From an uncultured Campylobacter sp. (GTDB taxonomy: Bacteria; Campylobacterota; Campylobacteria; Campylobacterales; Campylobacteraceae): a DNA stretch of 64,000 bases. This document shows, piece by piece, positions 26,288-35,416 of the stretch (its first letter is position 1; the number at the start of each line of letters is the position of its first letter). The stretch spans positions 62,001 through 126,000 of the forward strand of contig NZ_CAURPW010000006.1 of assembly GCF_963526985.1 (NCBI RefSeq), written 5' to 3'. Made by a program: the position numbers and the translations under genes. The notes beneath the pieces were generated by a model that searched no databases, had not been told where the DNA came from, and was given only the letters and a program-made list of their open reading frames with translations.

Positions 26288-27961
26288 TTATGATAGCTGT
26301 TCTTTGATGATGTCGCCCAAAGTAACCTTATCGTCGCTATTTATCTCGTTTAGCACCTCACGCTCCTTTTGTCTCGCAAGGCGTCTTACGCTTAGGCGTA
26401 TTCTATTTTTCTTCTCGTCGATAAAGGCTATCGCAGCTTCGATATTGTCGTTTATATTTAGGCTTTCGGCGCTTACGTTACCTAGGTCTTCTTTACGGAT
26501 GAGCGCATCGACGTTATCGCCGAGCTCTACAAACACGCCAAAATCTTTAATATCGCGAATTTTGCCAGTCACGATGTCGCCTACGTTAAATTTCTTAGCA
26601 AAAGCTTGCACCGGGCTTTGTTTTAAATCTTTTTGGCTAAGCGAAATTTTTTGATCGTTAGAGTCGATTTTGATGATTTTTACCTCGACCTCGTCGCCTA
26701 CTTTAAACAAATCTTTGCACTTATCGTTTCTATCCCAAGAAGCGTCCTCGTTGTGAAGCAAACCTTCGACTGCGCCAATTTTAACAAATGCGCCAAAATT
26801 CGTCACGCTAGTAACTACGCCCTTTGTTACGTCGCCTTCTTTAAATTTGGCTTTAAATTCGTCAAACGGTTTTTTGAGTAGATTTTTAAGACTCACTCTT
26901 AAGCGGCGGTCTTTCGCATCTATCTCGATAACCTCGACGTCAAGCTCCTCGCCTTCGCTAATGTGATCTTTTGGATTTTTGATATTTTTATCCCAAGAAA
27001 TTTCAGAGATATGCAAAAAGCCCTCTATATCGTTGCCAAGATCGACGAATGCGCCGTAAGGCTCTATGTTGCTGACGGTTACTTTTATAGTGTCGCCAAC
27101 CTCTAAACCGTCTTTTATCTCATCCCAAGGATCAGGCATCGCAGCCTTGATAGATAGGGATAGATGTTTTTTTTCGTTATCATATTTGATAACTTTTACT
27201 AAAACCTTGTCGCCTTCTTTGTAGATAGAGCCCGGATTTACCGGCCCTTTATAGCTTATCTCGCTATAATGCACGAGTCCGTCCACGCCGCCTATATCCA
27301 CAAACATACCATAAGTAGTGATTTTTTTAACCACGCCTTCGATGACGTCGGTATTTTCGGCTACCGCAGATATTGCTTCCCTTTTTTTCCTTCTATCTTC
27401 GTCGAGTAGTTTTTTTCTTGAGACGATGATGCTTTGCTCGTCTTTATCTATCTTTATGACTTTTACTTTAAACGACTTTCCTACTACCGCGTTTGCGTCC
27501 TTAAAACCGCCTTGCGAGCGAGGCAAGAAAAACTCGATTCCTTCGCTATTTTGCGCGACGAAACCGCCTTTATTTTTTCCTATGATTTTTACGTCGAATA
27601 CATCTTGATTTTCTTCGTTATACGAGTCGATATAGGCTTTTACTTTTTCTTTTCTAAGCGCTTTTTTGTGAGAAACGATAGGTTTTCCGCTTCTTGTCGA
27701 GCCGGTAATTACGACTTTTATCGTATCGCCTACTTTAAATTTAAGCTCTCCGTTCTCATCCTGTATTTCAGAAATGTTTAAAATTCCCTCTGATTTTCTA
27801 CCGACATTTACAAAAACCTCGTCGCCTTTAATATCGACGATTATACCGTCGCTATCTTCTTCCGTCTTTTTAAAAGACTCCTCTAGCATCGCGGCGAAAT
27901 CGTCGTTTTCGATATCGTCGTTTGCCTTACTAAGTTGAACTTTTTTGTTCACCGCAGCCAT
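26288..27961 (-). CDS. rpsA: 30S ribosomal protein S1
   Basis: 557 residues from the ATG at 27961 (AAAAAGGAACAAG upstream); a longer frame to 27997 lacks a ribosome site. About six S1 OB motifs occur in a row, each with a G-x-[FY]-V-[DE] core such as TTYGMFVDIGGVDGL, EPYGAFVDLGNDIEG, TNFGAFVKIGAVEGL and KDFGVFVELGDNVDA. It helps load structured mRNAs on the 30S subunit. Part of the conserved pheS-pheT-aroA-ispH-rpsA-serA run. Confidence 0.97.
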   Translation of the reverse strand: MAAVNKKVQLSKANDDIENDDFAAMLEESFKKTEEDSDGIIVDIKGDEVFVNVGRKSEGILNISEIQDENGELKFKVGDTIKVVITGSTRSGKPIVSHKKALRKEKVKAYIDSYNEENQDVFDVKIIGKNKGGFVAQNSEGIEFFLPRSQGGFKDANAVVGKSFKVKVIKIDKDEQSIIVSRKKLLDEDRRKKREAISAVAENTDVIEGVVKKITTYGMFVDIGGVDGLVHYSEISYKGPVNPGSIYKEGDKVLVKVIKYDNEKKHLSLSIKAAMPDPWDEIKDGLEVGDTIKVTVSNIEPYGAFVDLGNDIEGFLHISEISWDKNIKNPKDHISEGEELDVEVIEIDAKDRRLRVSLKNLLKKPFDEFKAKFKEGDVTKGVVTSVTNFGAFVKIGAVEGLLHNEDASWDRNDKCKDLFKVGDEVEVKIIKIDSNDQKISLSQKDLKQSPVQAFAKKFNVGDIVTGKIRDIKDFGVFVELGDNVDALIRKEDLGNVSAESLNINDNIEAAIAFIDEKKNRIRLSVRRLARQKEREVLNEINSDDKVTLGDIIKEQLS

Positions 27962-28096
27962 CTTGTTCCTTTTTAATAATATTTTGCTTTTTAACACAAT
28001 TAGAGTTGATTTTACTTAATATTAACTTATTTGTAGATTAACTTACTAAATTTCAGGCTCAAATTTGAAATTTTATTTAAAAACGATACGAATTTG

Positions 28097-28927
28097 CTAA
28101 ATTTTAAACCCTTCGAGCCTATCGACTACTTTTTGTATGATCCAATCGGGCGTAGAGGCTCCCGCGCTTATGCCGCAAAGATTCTTACCCTCAAACCACG
28201 CGCGCTCAAGCTCGGATTCGTTTTCTACGAGATAGCTATCCTCGCAGGCGCTTTTTGAGATGAGATAAAGTTGCTTCGTATTTGAGCTGTTTTTGCCGCC
28301 TACTACGACCATCACATCGGCTCTGGCGGCTAAATTTTTAACCGCTTCTTGGTTTTCAAAAGTAGCGTTGCAAATCGTGTTAAAAACGCGGACTTCTTTT
28401 ACGCGTAGCATCAGATAATTTACGATTTGCATAAATTTTTCTACTTTACGCGTCGTTTGGCTGATGACGGCTACTTTTTGAGCTAGTTTTACGCTCTCTA
28501 GCTCGCTTTCTTCTAGCACGACGAATACCTTACCGACAGCATAGGATTTCACCCCCTTTATCTCCGGGTGATTTTCATCGCCGAATATCACGATGTCATA
28601 GCCCTCTTTGCTCATCTTCTCGCAAATTTGCTGTGGCTTGGTGACAAACGGGCACGTCGCGTCGATCACTTTTATATCGCTTTTTTTTAACTCGGCCAGA
28701 TCGCCTTTTGTGATACCGTGCGTGCGGATGATCGCTTTTTTTTCGCCGTCGATTTCGTTTATACCCTCAAGCGTTTTAACGTTAAAATTTTTATTTAGGC
28801 GGTTTATCTCGTCGTTGTTATGTATAATGGGGCCGATAGTTACGGCATCTTTGGCGTTTTCGGCGATTTTTATAGCACGCTTTACGCCAAAACAAAATCC
28901 GTAACTGCTAGCAAGCTCAATCCTCAA
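28097..28927 (-). CDS. ispH: 4-hydroxy-3-methylbut-2-enyl diphosphate reductase
   Basis: A 276-residue protein with the three conserved cysteines that hold the 4Fe-4S cluster: GFCFGV (Cys12), DATCPFV and NTICNAT. It also has RTHGI, GDENHPE and SQTTR substrate-binding blocks. It performs the last step of the MEP isoprenoid pathway. It probably starts at TTG (28927), overlapping the aroA stop; no ATG gives the expected N-terminus. Translation is likely coupled to aroA. Confidence 0.96.
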   Translation of the reverse strand: MRIELASSYGFCFGVKRAIKIAENAKDAVTIGPIIHNNDEINRLNKNFNVKTLEGINEIDGEKKAIIRTHGITKGDLAELKKSDIKVIDATCPFVTKPQQICEKMSKEGYDIVIFGDENHPEIKGVKSYAVGKVFVVLEESELESVKLAQKVAVISQTTRKVEKFMQIVNYLMLRVKEVRVFNTICNATFENQEAVKNLAARADVMVVVGGKNSSNTKQLYLISKSACEDSYLVENESELERAWFEGKNLCGISAGASTPDWIIQKVVDRLEGFKI

Positions 28928-30191
28928 CGCTAGCTCCCAGTTGTCTTAAAATCCCGCTAAAATTCGGAAATGAAGTCGCGATAAACTCGCTCTTTTCTAT
29001 AACCATTCCGCATTTTAGCCCAAGCACCGCAAAGCTCATCGCGATACGGTGATCGCCGTTACTGTCGATGATAGCGCAGTTTGCCTCGCCGCCTTTTACG
29101 CTAAAGCCGTCTTCAAATTCTTCGACTTCAAGCCCGCATTTTCGCAGTCCTTGCACCATGATCGCGATGCGGTCGCTCTCTTTTACGCGAAGCTCTTTTG
29201 CGTTTCTCACGCTACTTATGCCCTGCGCGTTTGCAAATGCTATGGCAAGTGCCGGCACCTCGTCGATTAGCCACGAGATATTTTCGTTCACGTCCACGGC
29301 CTTTAACGGCGCGTGTTTTATCTCGATCTCGCCGATGCTTTCGTATGCGCTTGAAGTCTCTTTAAACGTTACTTGCGCGCCCATTTTGGCTAAAATTTTA
29401 AAGGCCTCCACGCGTGTTTTATTTAGTAGCATATTTTTTAGCACGATATGAGAATTTGGGATTATCGCTGCGGCTACGGCAAAGAAAAACGCCGAGCTAG
29501 GATCGTTTGGAACGCAAATTTCAAGCGGTTTTAGCGGTGCGTTCATCGGCTCAACCTTGACGCCGCGAGGTAAAATTTGCAAATTTGCCCCCATGCCCGC
29601 TAGCATGCGCTCGGTGTGATCGCGACTAAGCTCGGGCTCACTAAGCTCGCAGCCGTTTGACTTTAGTCCCGCCAAAATCAGCGCCGATTTTACCTGCGCG
29701 GAGGCGATTTTGCTATCAAATTTAAAATACTCCAGCTTCTTGCCGCGGATCGCCAAAGGCGCATGATCTCCGCCGTTTGCGCCATCTATCTTAGCCCCGA
29801 CGCCTATTAGCAGTTTAGCTACGCGCGCCATCGGACGACGATTTAAAAACTCGTCTCCGCTTAGCACGAAAAAACCCTCGCTAGCAGCCAAAAAGCCCAT
29901 AAAAAGCCTCATCGCCGTGCCCGAGTTTCCGCACTCTAAAACAACGCTAGGCTCTTTTAAATTTGCGCTCGGAGTTATGATTAGCTCGCCCTCTTTTTCC
30001 TCGATATGCGCGCCCAAATTTTTTACGATTTCTAGCGTATTTAGCGTATCCTCGGCCTTTAGATAGTTTTTCACGCGGCTTGGCTTATCGCTTAAAAGCG
30101 AAAATATCGCGCATCTATGCGAGATAGATTTATCGGCAGCGATGTTTTCCAGGCTCGCGCTTATCGGCGTTCTTAATGCGTAAACTTTCAT
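28917..30191 (-). CDS. aroA: 3-phosphoshikimate 1-carboxyvinyltransferase (EPSP synthase)
   Basis: A 424-residue protein. It has ADKSISHRCAIFSLLS near the N-terminus, LECGNSGTAMRLFMG (phosphate/PEP site), SRDHTERML and the C-terminal IDSNGDHRIAMSFAV. It joins PEP to shikimate-3-phosphate in the chorismate pathway. It overlaps pheT by 4 bp and ispH by 11 bp, which places it in the middle of one operon. Confidence 0.97.
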   Translation of the reverse strand: MKVYALRTPISASLENIAADKSISHRCAIFSLLSDKPSRVKNYLKAEDTLNTLEIVKNLGAHIEEKEGELIITPSANLKEPSVVLECGNSGTAMRLFMGFLAASEGFFVLSGDEFLNRRPMARVAKLLIGVGAKIDGANGGDHAPLAIRGKKLEYFKFDSKIASAQVKSALILAGLKSNGCELSEPELSRDHTERMLAGMGANLQILPRGVKVEPMNAPLKPLEICVPNDPSSAFFFAVAAAIIPNSHIVLKNMLLNKTRVEAFKILAKMGAQVTFKETSSAYESIGEIEIKHAPLKAVDVNENISWLIDEVPALAIAFANAQGISSVRNAKELRVKESDRIAIMVQGLRKCGLEVEEFEDGFSVKGGEANCAIIDSNGDHRIAMSFAVLGLKCGMVIEKSEFIATSFPNFSGILRQLGASVED

Positions 30192-32521
30192 CTTAGTCCG
30201 ATATTTAAATTTTGCTTTAAAGCGTCCAAAATTTTATCCATTATCGCCGCTACTTCCTCGTCTTCGAGCGTTTTTTGTATATCTTGGAAGTTAAATTTGA
30301 CGCTAAGACTCACGCCCTCTCCTAGCTTATCGTCTGAATATATATCAACCGGAGAAAATTCTTTTAGACACTCGATTTTTAGTGCGTTTATGCACTCTTT
30401 TATCGCTTCAAATTTCATGGTTTTAGGCACGATTAGGCTCAGATCTCTGCTGATAGCGGGGAATTTCGAGTAGGCCTTTACGACCGCGCTATCAAATTTA
30501 AGCTTTTCAAACTCTATCTCGCAAAGGTATGTTCGCGGCAGGTCGCGCGCGGCTTCGACTCGCACGTCCACGCGACCGATATAGCCCACGCAAACGCCGT
30601 TTTGATAGATTTTAGCTTGTTCAAATTCGCTTAGATATTTTACGTCGTCGCACGCTTTTAGCTCAAATTCGCCGATCGCGTTTTTAACCGCCGTCGCAAA
30701 GCTCAAAAAGTCGATATCGGCGGGCTTTGCGCCGTTTAGCAGGCTAGGTTCTTTTGCTAGTCCGCTAGCTACGAAGCCAAATCTCTCGCTTTGTTCTCCG
30801 CTCTGGCTAAATACGCTACCGAATTCAAAAATTTTGACCGATTTTCGCTGATTTTTTACGTTTCGCTCGGCCGATTTTAGCAAGTGATTTGCAAGCGTCG
30901 GCCTTAGCGTGTTTAGCTCGCTATTTATCGGGTTAGCTATCTCGGTCTTGCAAGGCGCAAAACCTAGCGCCGCTAGCTCGCTTGCGTCGTCAAATACATA
31001 ATGCACGCTCTCGAAAAATCCTGCCGCAGCGGCTTTTTTACGCAAATTTAGCGCATTTTTGTAGTCAGTAAAGGTATCGTTTATGCGGTTAGCTTCGCTG
31101 AAATTTAGCGGCTTTGAGGCGATATTATCGATACCGACCATTCGCACGATCTCCTCGCACACGTCCTGCGCATTTACGATATCGTGGCGAAATAACGGCA
31201 CTTTGGCATTCGCGCCCTCTTTTTCGGCGTTAAAAGTTAGGCTAAATCCAAGCTTTTTAAGTATCCTTACGACGTCGTTTTGAGCGACTTCTTGACCGAT
31301 CATTTTTTGCATTTCGCTCATCGTAAAGCTCACGACCTTGGGCTCTCGAGTCATTACGCTTTGCTGAGAGCCGGCATAAAGCGCGACCGATTTTAGCGCG
31401 GCTAGCTGCTTAAATAAAAAATCGGCTCCAAAACCTACGTTTGGCTCGCTACCTCTTAGCGAGCGGTAAGCTTGGGCTTGCCTAGGCATTTGCTTATCCT
31501 CGTAAACGGTTGTCGCGATTGCTTGCGGATCGGTATAGCTAGCCTCCACTATGATTAGTTTGCTATTTTCGTCAAGCCTCGCCGCATCCGTCTGATACAC
31601 GCCACCAACGCCCAAAAGCTCGCCGCCGGCTAAAATTTCGGTCGCTAAATTTTCGCCCTTTTGCAGATCAAAAACCGCGCGCTCGTCGTCCTTTTTGAGC
31701 TTGGCGTAGTCATACGCGCTAAACAGCACGCCGGTTGAATGCGTAGCGTAGTCTAGCAGGCGCTCGATGCGGTTTTGCTTATCGCATTCGATCAGCGCCA
31801 AACGGATCTTCATCAGCAAATTTTCGTCAAAATACTCTTTTATCTCAAAAGCGCGGTACTGAAAGCTGCTTTGTAAATTTTCCTCGGCGTGGATAGCCAA
31901 GATGCGCCCGATACCGAGCAAATTTTCGCCCTCTTCGTATCTAGCGGCGTCTTTTAACGGCAGATCAAGCGCGGCCGACAGATCCCTCGCTACGCCGTAG
32001 ACGCTTAGGCAGTCGCCGCGGTTTGGCGTTAGCTCGATCTCGATGATATCGTCGTTTAGTAGCGGATATTCGCAAATTTCTTTGCCCAGTTTTAGCTCGC
32101 CGATACTTTCATCCAGCGGCATTATGCCGTCGTTTGTTTTTACGAGGCCAAGCTCGACGGATGAGCAGATCATACCGTTTGACTCCACGCCGCGTAGTTT
32201 TGCCCTCTTTATCTCTAGGCCGCTTGGCATAACGGCGCCCGATAGCGCCACCGGCACGAACTGTCCGGCCTCGACGTTTTTCGCGCCGCAGACTATTTGT
32301 AGCGTCTCGCCGCCTACGTCCACTTGGCAAACGCTTAGTTTCTCGGCGTTTTCGTGTTTTATCTTGCTTTTTACGTAGCCTACGACGATATTTTTAGGTA
32401 TCCTGATCTCTTTAAAGCTATCGACCTCAAGCCCGATCGAATTTAACGTCTTTAGCAGTGTTTCGCTCGTTACGTTTGAGATATCTAGCCATTCGTTTAG
32501 CCAATTTCTTGAAATTATCAT
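30188..32521 (-). CDS. pheT: phenylalanyl-tRNA synthetase beta subunit
   Basis: A 777-residue protein with the N-terminal tRNA-binding OB domain (VGYVKSKIKHENAEKLSVCQ), B3/B4, B5 and catalytic-like core domains. It ends with the ferredoxin-like anticodon domain (FPAISRDLSLIVP). It pairs with PheS as a heterotetramer. The start overlaps the pheS stop by 4 bp (ATGA), typical for keeping the subunits in balance. Confidence 0.97.
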   Translation of the reverse strand: MIISRNWLNEWLDISNVTSETLLKTLNSIGLEVDSFKEIRIPKNIVVGYVKSKIKHENAEKLSVCQVDVGGETLQIVCGAKNVEAGQFVPVALSGAVMPSGLEIKRAKLRGVESNGMICSSVELGLVKTNDGIMPLDESIGELKLGKEICEYPLLNDDIIEIELTPNRGDCLSVYGVARDLSAALDLPLKDAARYEEGENLLGIGRILAIHAEENLQSSFQYRAFEIKEYFDENLLMKIRLALIECDKQNRIERLLDYATHSTGVLFSAYDYAKLKKDDERAVFDLQKGENLATEILAGGELLGVGGVYQTDAARLDENSKLIIVEASYTDPQAIATTVYEDKQMPRQAQAYRSLRGSEPNVGFGADFLFKQLAALKSVALYAGSQQSVMTREPKVVSFTMSEMQKMIGQEVAQNDVVRILKKLGFSLTFNAEKEGANAKVPLFRHDIVNAQDVCEEIVRMVGIDNIASKPLNFSEANRINDTFTDYKNALNLRKKAAAAGFFESVHYVFDDASELAALGFAPCKTEIANPINSELNTLRPTLANHLLKSAERNVKNQRKSVKIFEFGSVFSQSGEQSERFGFVASGLAKEPSLLNGAKPADIDFLSFATAVKNAIGEFELKACDDVKYLSEFEQAKIYQNGVCVGYIGRVDVRVEAARDLPRTYLCEIEFEKLKFDSAVVKAYSKFPAISRDLSLIVPKTMKFEAIKECINALKIECLKEFSPVDIYSDDKLGEGVSLSVKFNFQDIQKTLEDEEVAAIMDKILDALKQNLNIGLR

Positions 32522-33510
32522 TTAAACTGCTCCAATAATCTTAAATCTCCCTCGAAAAGCGAGCGCAAATCAGGAATTTGATGAAGCAGCATCGCAAATC
32601 TCTCGACTCCGAGTCCAAATGCGTATCCGCTCACGTTTTTGTAGCCCACGGCCTTAAAGACGTTTGGATCGACCACGCCGCATCCTAGCACCTCGAGCCA
32701 GCCCGTTTGCTTGCATACGCGACATCCGTCGCCGTGGCAGAAAATACAGCTGATATCGACCTCCGCGCTAGGCTCCGTAAATGGAAAAAAGCTAGGACGA
32801 AAGCGTACTTTAACGTCGCCGAACATGTATTTTAAGAAATTTTCAAGCATTGATTTTAAATTTGCAAAGCTCACCACGCCACCCTCTTCGACTACGAGGC
32901 CCTCAACCTGATGAAACATCGGCGTGTGAGTTAGATCCATATCTCGGCGAAACACGGTTCCCGGAGCTATCATGCGAATCGACGGCTTTTTACTCATCAT
33001 CGTGCGCACCTGCACGGGGCTAGTGTGCGTGCGAAGGAGTCTAAAATCCTTAAAATAAAACGTATCTTGCATATCGCGCGCAGGGTGATATTTAGGCAAA
33101 TTTAGCGCCTCAAAGTTGTGGAAATCATCCTCTATGAGCGGTCCCGTCTCGAGCGAGAAATTTTGCATCATAAAGTACTCGATGATCTTATCCATCGTAG
33201 CCATCACGGGGTGCAGTGCGCCGGCACCCGAAGGCTCGTTAAATAGCGTGATATCCATAGCTTCGGCCTTCATTTTGGCTTTTATCTCGCCGCTTTCAAG
33301 CTCGGTTTTTTTAGCCGCCAAAAGCGCTTCAAATTCGTCTCTTAGCTTGTTTAAATTTGCCGCAAATTCCTTCTTAGCCGCTTCGTCCATATCCTTAAGC
33401 TTAGCAAACTCCGACGTGATTGCGCCCTTTTTGCCCAGTAGCGCGACGCGAATCTTGTCTAAATCCGCCAAATTCCCGCATTTTGCGATACTTTCTCTAT
33501 ACTCTTGCAA
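32518..33510 (-). CDS. pheS: phenylalanyl-tRNA synthetase alpha subunit
   Basis: 330 residues. It has an N-terminal coiled-coil (RVALLGKKGAITSEFAKLKD), class II motif 2 (PSIRMIAPGTVFRRDMDLTHTPMFHQVEG in two parts) and motif 3 (GFGLGVERFAML-type, here AFGLGVERFAMLLH). A CIFCHGDGCRVCKQTGW cysteine pattern is present, as in many epsilonproteobacterial PheS. It probably starts at TTG (33510) after AAAGGTAAAAAC. It leads the pheST-aroA-ispH-rpsA-serA run. Confidence 0.96.
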   Translation of the reverse strand: MQEYRESIAKCGNLADLDKIRVALLGKKGAITSEFAKLKDMDEAAKKEFAANLNKLRDEFEALLAAKKTELESGEIKAKMKAEAMDITLFNEPSGAGALHPVMATMDKIIEYFMMQNFSLETGPLIEDDFHNFEALNLPKYHPARDMQDTFYFKDFRLLRTHTSPVQVRTMMSKKPSIRMIAPGTVFRRDMDLTHTPMFHQVEGLVVEEGGVVSFANLKSMLENFLKYMFGDVKVRFRPSFFPFTEPSAEVDISCIFCHGDGCRVCKQTGWLEVLGCGVVDPNVFKAVGYKNVSGYAFGLGVERFAMLLHQIPDLRSLFEGDLRLLEQFK

Positions 33511-33598
33511 GTTTTTACCTTTACTGAATTTTAGGATAGATTGTAGTCAAAATTTAATAAAATCTGCCTAAAGGCGGGAAATTTTAACTTTTACTTGT

Positions 33599-33604
33599 TA
33601 TAAT
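33599..33604 (+). promoter_or_regulatory. -10 promoter element of hinT
   Basis: TATAAT ends 28 bp upstream of the hinT start codon. AGGAG then lies 7 bases before the ATG. The divergent pheS promoter must lie in the same 122-bp gap. Confidence 0.5.
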
Positions 33605-33632
33605 TAAGCCAAATTTTAACCAGGAGAAAATC

Positions 33633-33986
33633 ATGACGATATTTGAAAAAATCGTAGCGGGCGAAATACCTTGCAACAAAGTACTAGAAAACGACAAATT
33701 CCTAGCCTTTAACGACATAAATCCAAAGGCTCCGATTCATATTTTAATCATCCCGAAAAAACATTTTGAAAATTTCCAGGAGATGGACGGGGCGCTGATG
33801 GGCGAGATGACGAAATTTATCCAAGAGGTCGCGGTGCTAATGGGCGTGGATAAGAGCGGATACCGCCTAGTTACAAACTGCGGCGAAAACGGCGGTCAAG
33901 AGGTCATGCACCTGCACTTTCATCTGCTAGCGGGCGCAAAGCTGGGCTGGGTGGATACCGCAACCGATCCGCAAAGCATGTTTTAA
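33633..33986 (+). CDS. hinT: HIT family purine nucleoside phosphoramidase
   Basis: A 117-residue protein with the histidine triad VMHLHFHLLAG (H-x-H-x-H) near residues 99-104 and the FNDINPKAPIHILIIPKKH strand pair. HinT proteins hydrolyse nucleoside phosphoramidates and adenylated lysine. It is divergent from the pheS operon, the same arrangement as in C. jejuni. Confidence 0.95.
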   Translation: MTIFEKIVAGEIPCNKVLENDKFLAFNDINPKAPIHILIIPKKHFENFQEMDGALMGEMTKFIQEVAVLMGVDKSGYRLVTNCGENGGQEVMHLHFHLLAGAKLGWVDTATDPQSMF

Positions 33987-34017
33987 ATTTCAAATTTACA
34001 CTTGAAATTAGACATAG

Positions 34018-34055
34018 TAAGCCGACCTGAAATTAATTAAACTTAAGTCGGCTTA
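34018..34055 (+). terminator. hairpin after hinT (possible terminator or island edge)
   Basis: TAAGCCGAC (34018-34026) pairs perfectly with GTCGGCTTA (34047-34055) around a 20-nt AT-rich loop. It lies 31 nt after the hinT stop, but no long T-run follows. It also marks the point where base composition drops into the AT-rich island. Confidence 0.45.
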
Positions 34056-34118
34056 ATTAACCAATCAAAAAGCTGAAAGCTATCGTACTTCTTGTAAAAA
34101 ATCATAAAATATTAAAGC

Positions 34119-34247
34119 ATGAAAATTTCTGACATCATAACCATATTGTCTTATATGTCAATAAAAGAAAAAATGCAAGTAAAAAATACACTCCAATACC
34201 AAGCAGGCTCAAAACCATTTTCTTATAGATTAAAATATCTTTTTTAG
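34119..34247 (+). CDS. possible 42-residue peptide in the AT-rich island
   Basis: An ATG at 34119 opens 42 codons with ordinary residue use (MKISDIITILSYMSIKEK...) and a TAG at 34245-34247. There is no good ribosome site and no family is recognisable. It may be a remnant. Two small hairpins follow it, including TTAGTAT/ATACTAA near 34284-34306. Confidence 0.25.
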   Translation: MKISDIITILSYMSIKEKMQVKNTLQYQAGSKPFSYRLKYLF

Positions 34248-34386
34248 TAGCTTTTTAAAGCTATCGCAATATTGCAGATTCGCCTTTAGTATTCAAAAAG
34301 ATACTAAGACGTCCTATATTTGTCTTTAATTATTACGTAAAAATATATTACTATACAAACAATATCTCCTAATGTATATTTAAAAG

Positions 34387-34776
34387 TCAAACATTTAACA
34401 CTCTTCTTAAATCTACATCATTATTTTTGTAAGTTTTTAATAAAGCATCAATTAAGTTGTTGTCTGAAATCTTAATTTTATTACTTTGTGCCCTTAAACT
34501 CTTAAAATTGCTTTTTTGTTTTAAAATAGTACTGCTATCACTCTCTTTTATATCCCACAGCTTTGTTAGATAACATTTATTGTCGTCTTTATTATTGAAG
34601 TAGGCACTATCAACAATAGTTGCGCAAATAAACTTTTTCTTATCTATCCAATATATAAAAACTATATCTTCAGCCTTTAACTCACTATGCCCTTGATCCC
34701 AAGAAATGGGATTATCAAAATCCAAATTTGAAGCATAGTCACCCACATTATGTGTCTTAAACAAAAAACACGCCAT
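34387..34776 (-). CDS. hypothetical protein in AT-rich island, possibly EVE/PUA-like
   Basis: 129 residues, starting after TAAGGAGTAAAA. The pattern FLFKT at the N-terminus, then ISWDQGHSELKAEDIVFIYWI, KKFICATIVDSAYF and a C-terminal FKSLRAQSNKIKISD recalls EVE/PUA-like nucleic-acid-base-binding folds. This is a fold impression only. The gene uses far more A and T than its neighbours, suggesting recent acquisition. It is divergent from the helix-turn-helix gene across a palindromic region. Confidence 0.6.
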   Translation of the reverse strand: MACFLFKTHNVGDYASNLDFDNPISWDQGHSELKAEDIVFIYWIDKKKFICATIVDSAYFNNKDDNKCYLTKLWDIKESDSSTILKQKSNFKSLRAQSNKIKISDNNLIDALLKTYKNNDVDLRRVLNV

Positions 34777-34835
34777 TTTTACTCCTTAAATTTTAAAAAT
34801 TTATGAAATATTAATCATACATGACTTAACTTCAA

Positions 34836-34887
34836 ACAAAGGAATAATTCCTTTATAAAATCAATAAAATAGTAATTATTCCTTTGT
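34836..34887. promoter_or_regulatory. paired operator-like palindromes in the island's divergent promoter
   Basis: The 17-bp palindrome AAAGGAATAATTCCTTT lies at 34838-34854. A larger inverted pair, ACAAAGGAATAATT (34836-34849) and AATTATTCCTTTGT (34874-34887), surrounds a 24-bp AT-rich core containing TAAAATAG. It sits between the two divergent island genes, one of which encodes a helix-turn-helix protein, so autoregulation is a natural inference. Confidence 0.6.
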
Positions 34888-34935
34888 TGAATAGATAGTA
34901 AATTTTCTCGAAAATTCCCGACAAAAAGGCTAAAA

Positions 34936-35142
34936 ATGGGAAATAATCTATCAAAAAGAGATATTGCGGGGATTTTAAATATAGATACGAAAACGCTTTA
35001 TAACTGGAAGAAAAACAAACCAGAGCTCTACCGTATCGTTATGCTAGGGTTTAAATTCGACGAGCTCTTAAAACAAGCCGAAAACAATTTTAACGAGCTT
35101 CAAAAAATCGCAGAAGAAAATCAAAATTTTAGATTGAAGTGA
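34936..35142 (+). CDS. small helix-turn-helix DNA-binding protein
   Basis: 68 residues. SKRDIAGILNIDTKTLYNWKKNKPE (read in two helices, about residues 5-29) is a clear helix-turn-helix with the recognition helix TKTLYNWKK. The remainder is a helical tail that may dimerise. The start follows AAAAAGGCTAAAA. It is the only regulator beside the palindromes at 34836-34887 and may bind them. Positions 35143-35416 hold no gene. Confidence 0.75.
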   Translation: MGNNLSKRDIAGILNIDTKTLYNWKKNKPELYRIVMLGFKFDELLKQAENNFNELQKIAEENQNFRLK

Positions 35143-35416
35143 GGATTGGAGCCGTATTTGACGCGATAAATTTGCCAAAAATCCGGCGCCGATAAAAAGC
35201 AGGATAAACTACAAATTTAACGCTAAATTTTAGAGATAAATCAAATTTGCCAAATTTAACCGCACCGCGACACATACATTAAATTTGCATTTACAATTTA
35301 AACGGGAATTTCAAATTCTCTCAGCAAGCCGCACAAATAGCGATAGCACCGGCTCGACGAGTTTTTATGCTAAGCGCGCCGAGGACCAAAAGCCATCGGC
35401 GAACGCGCAAATTTTA

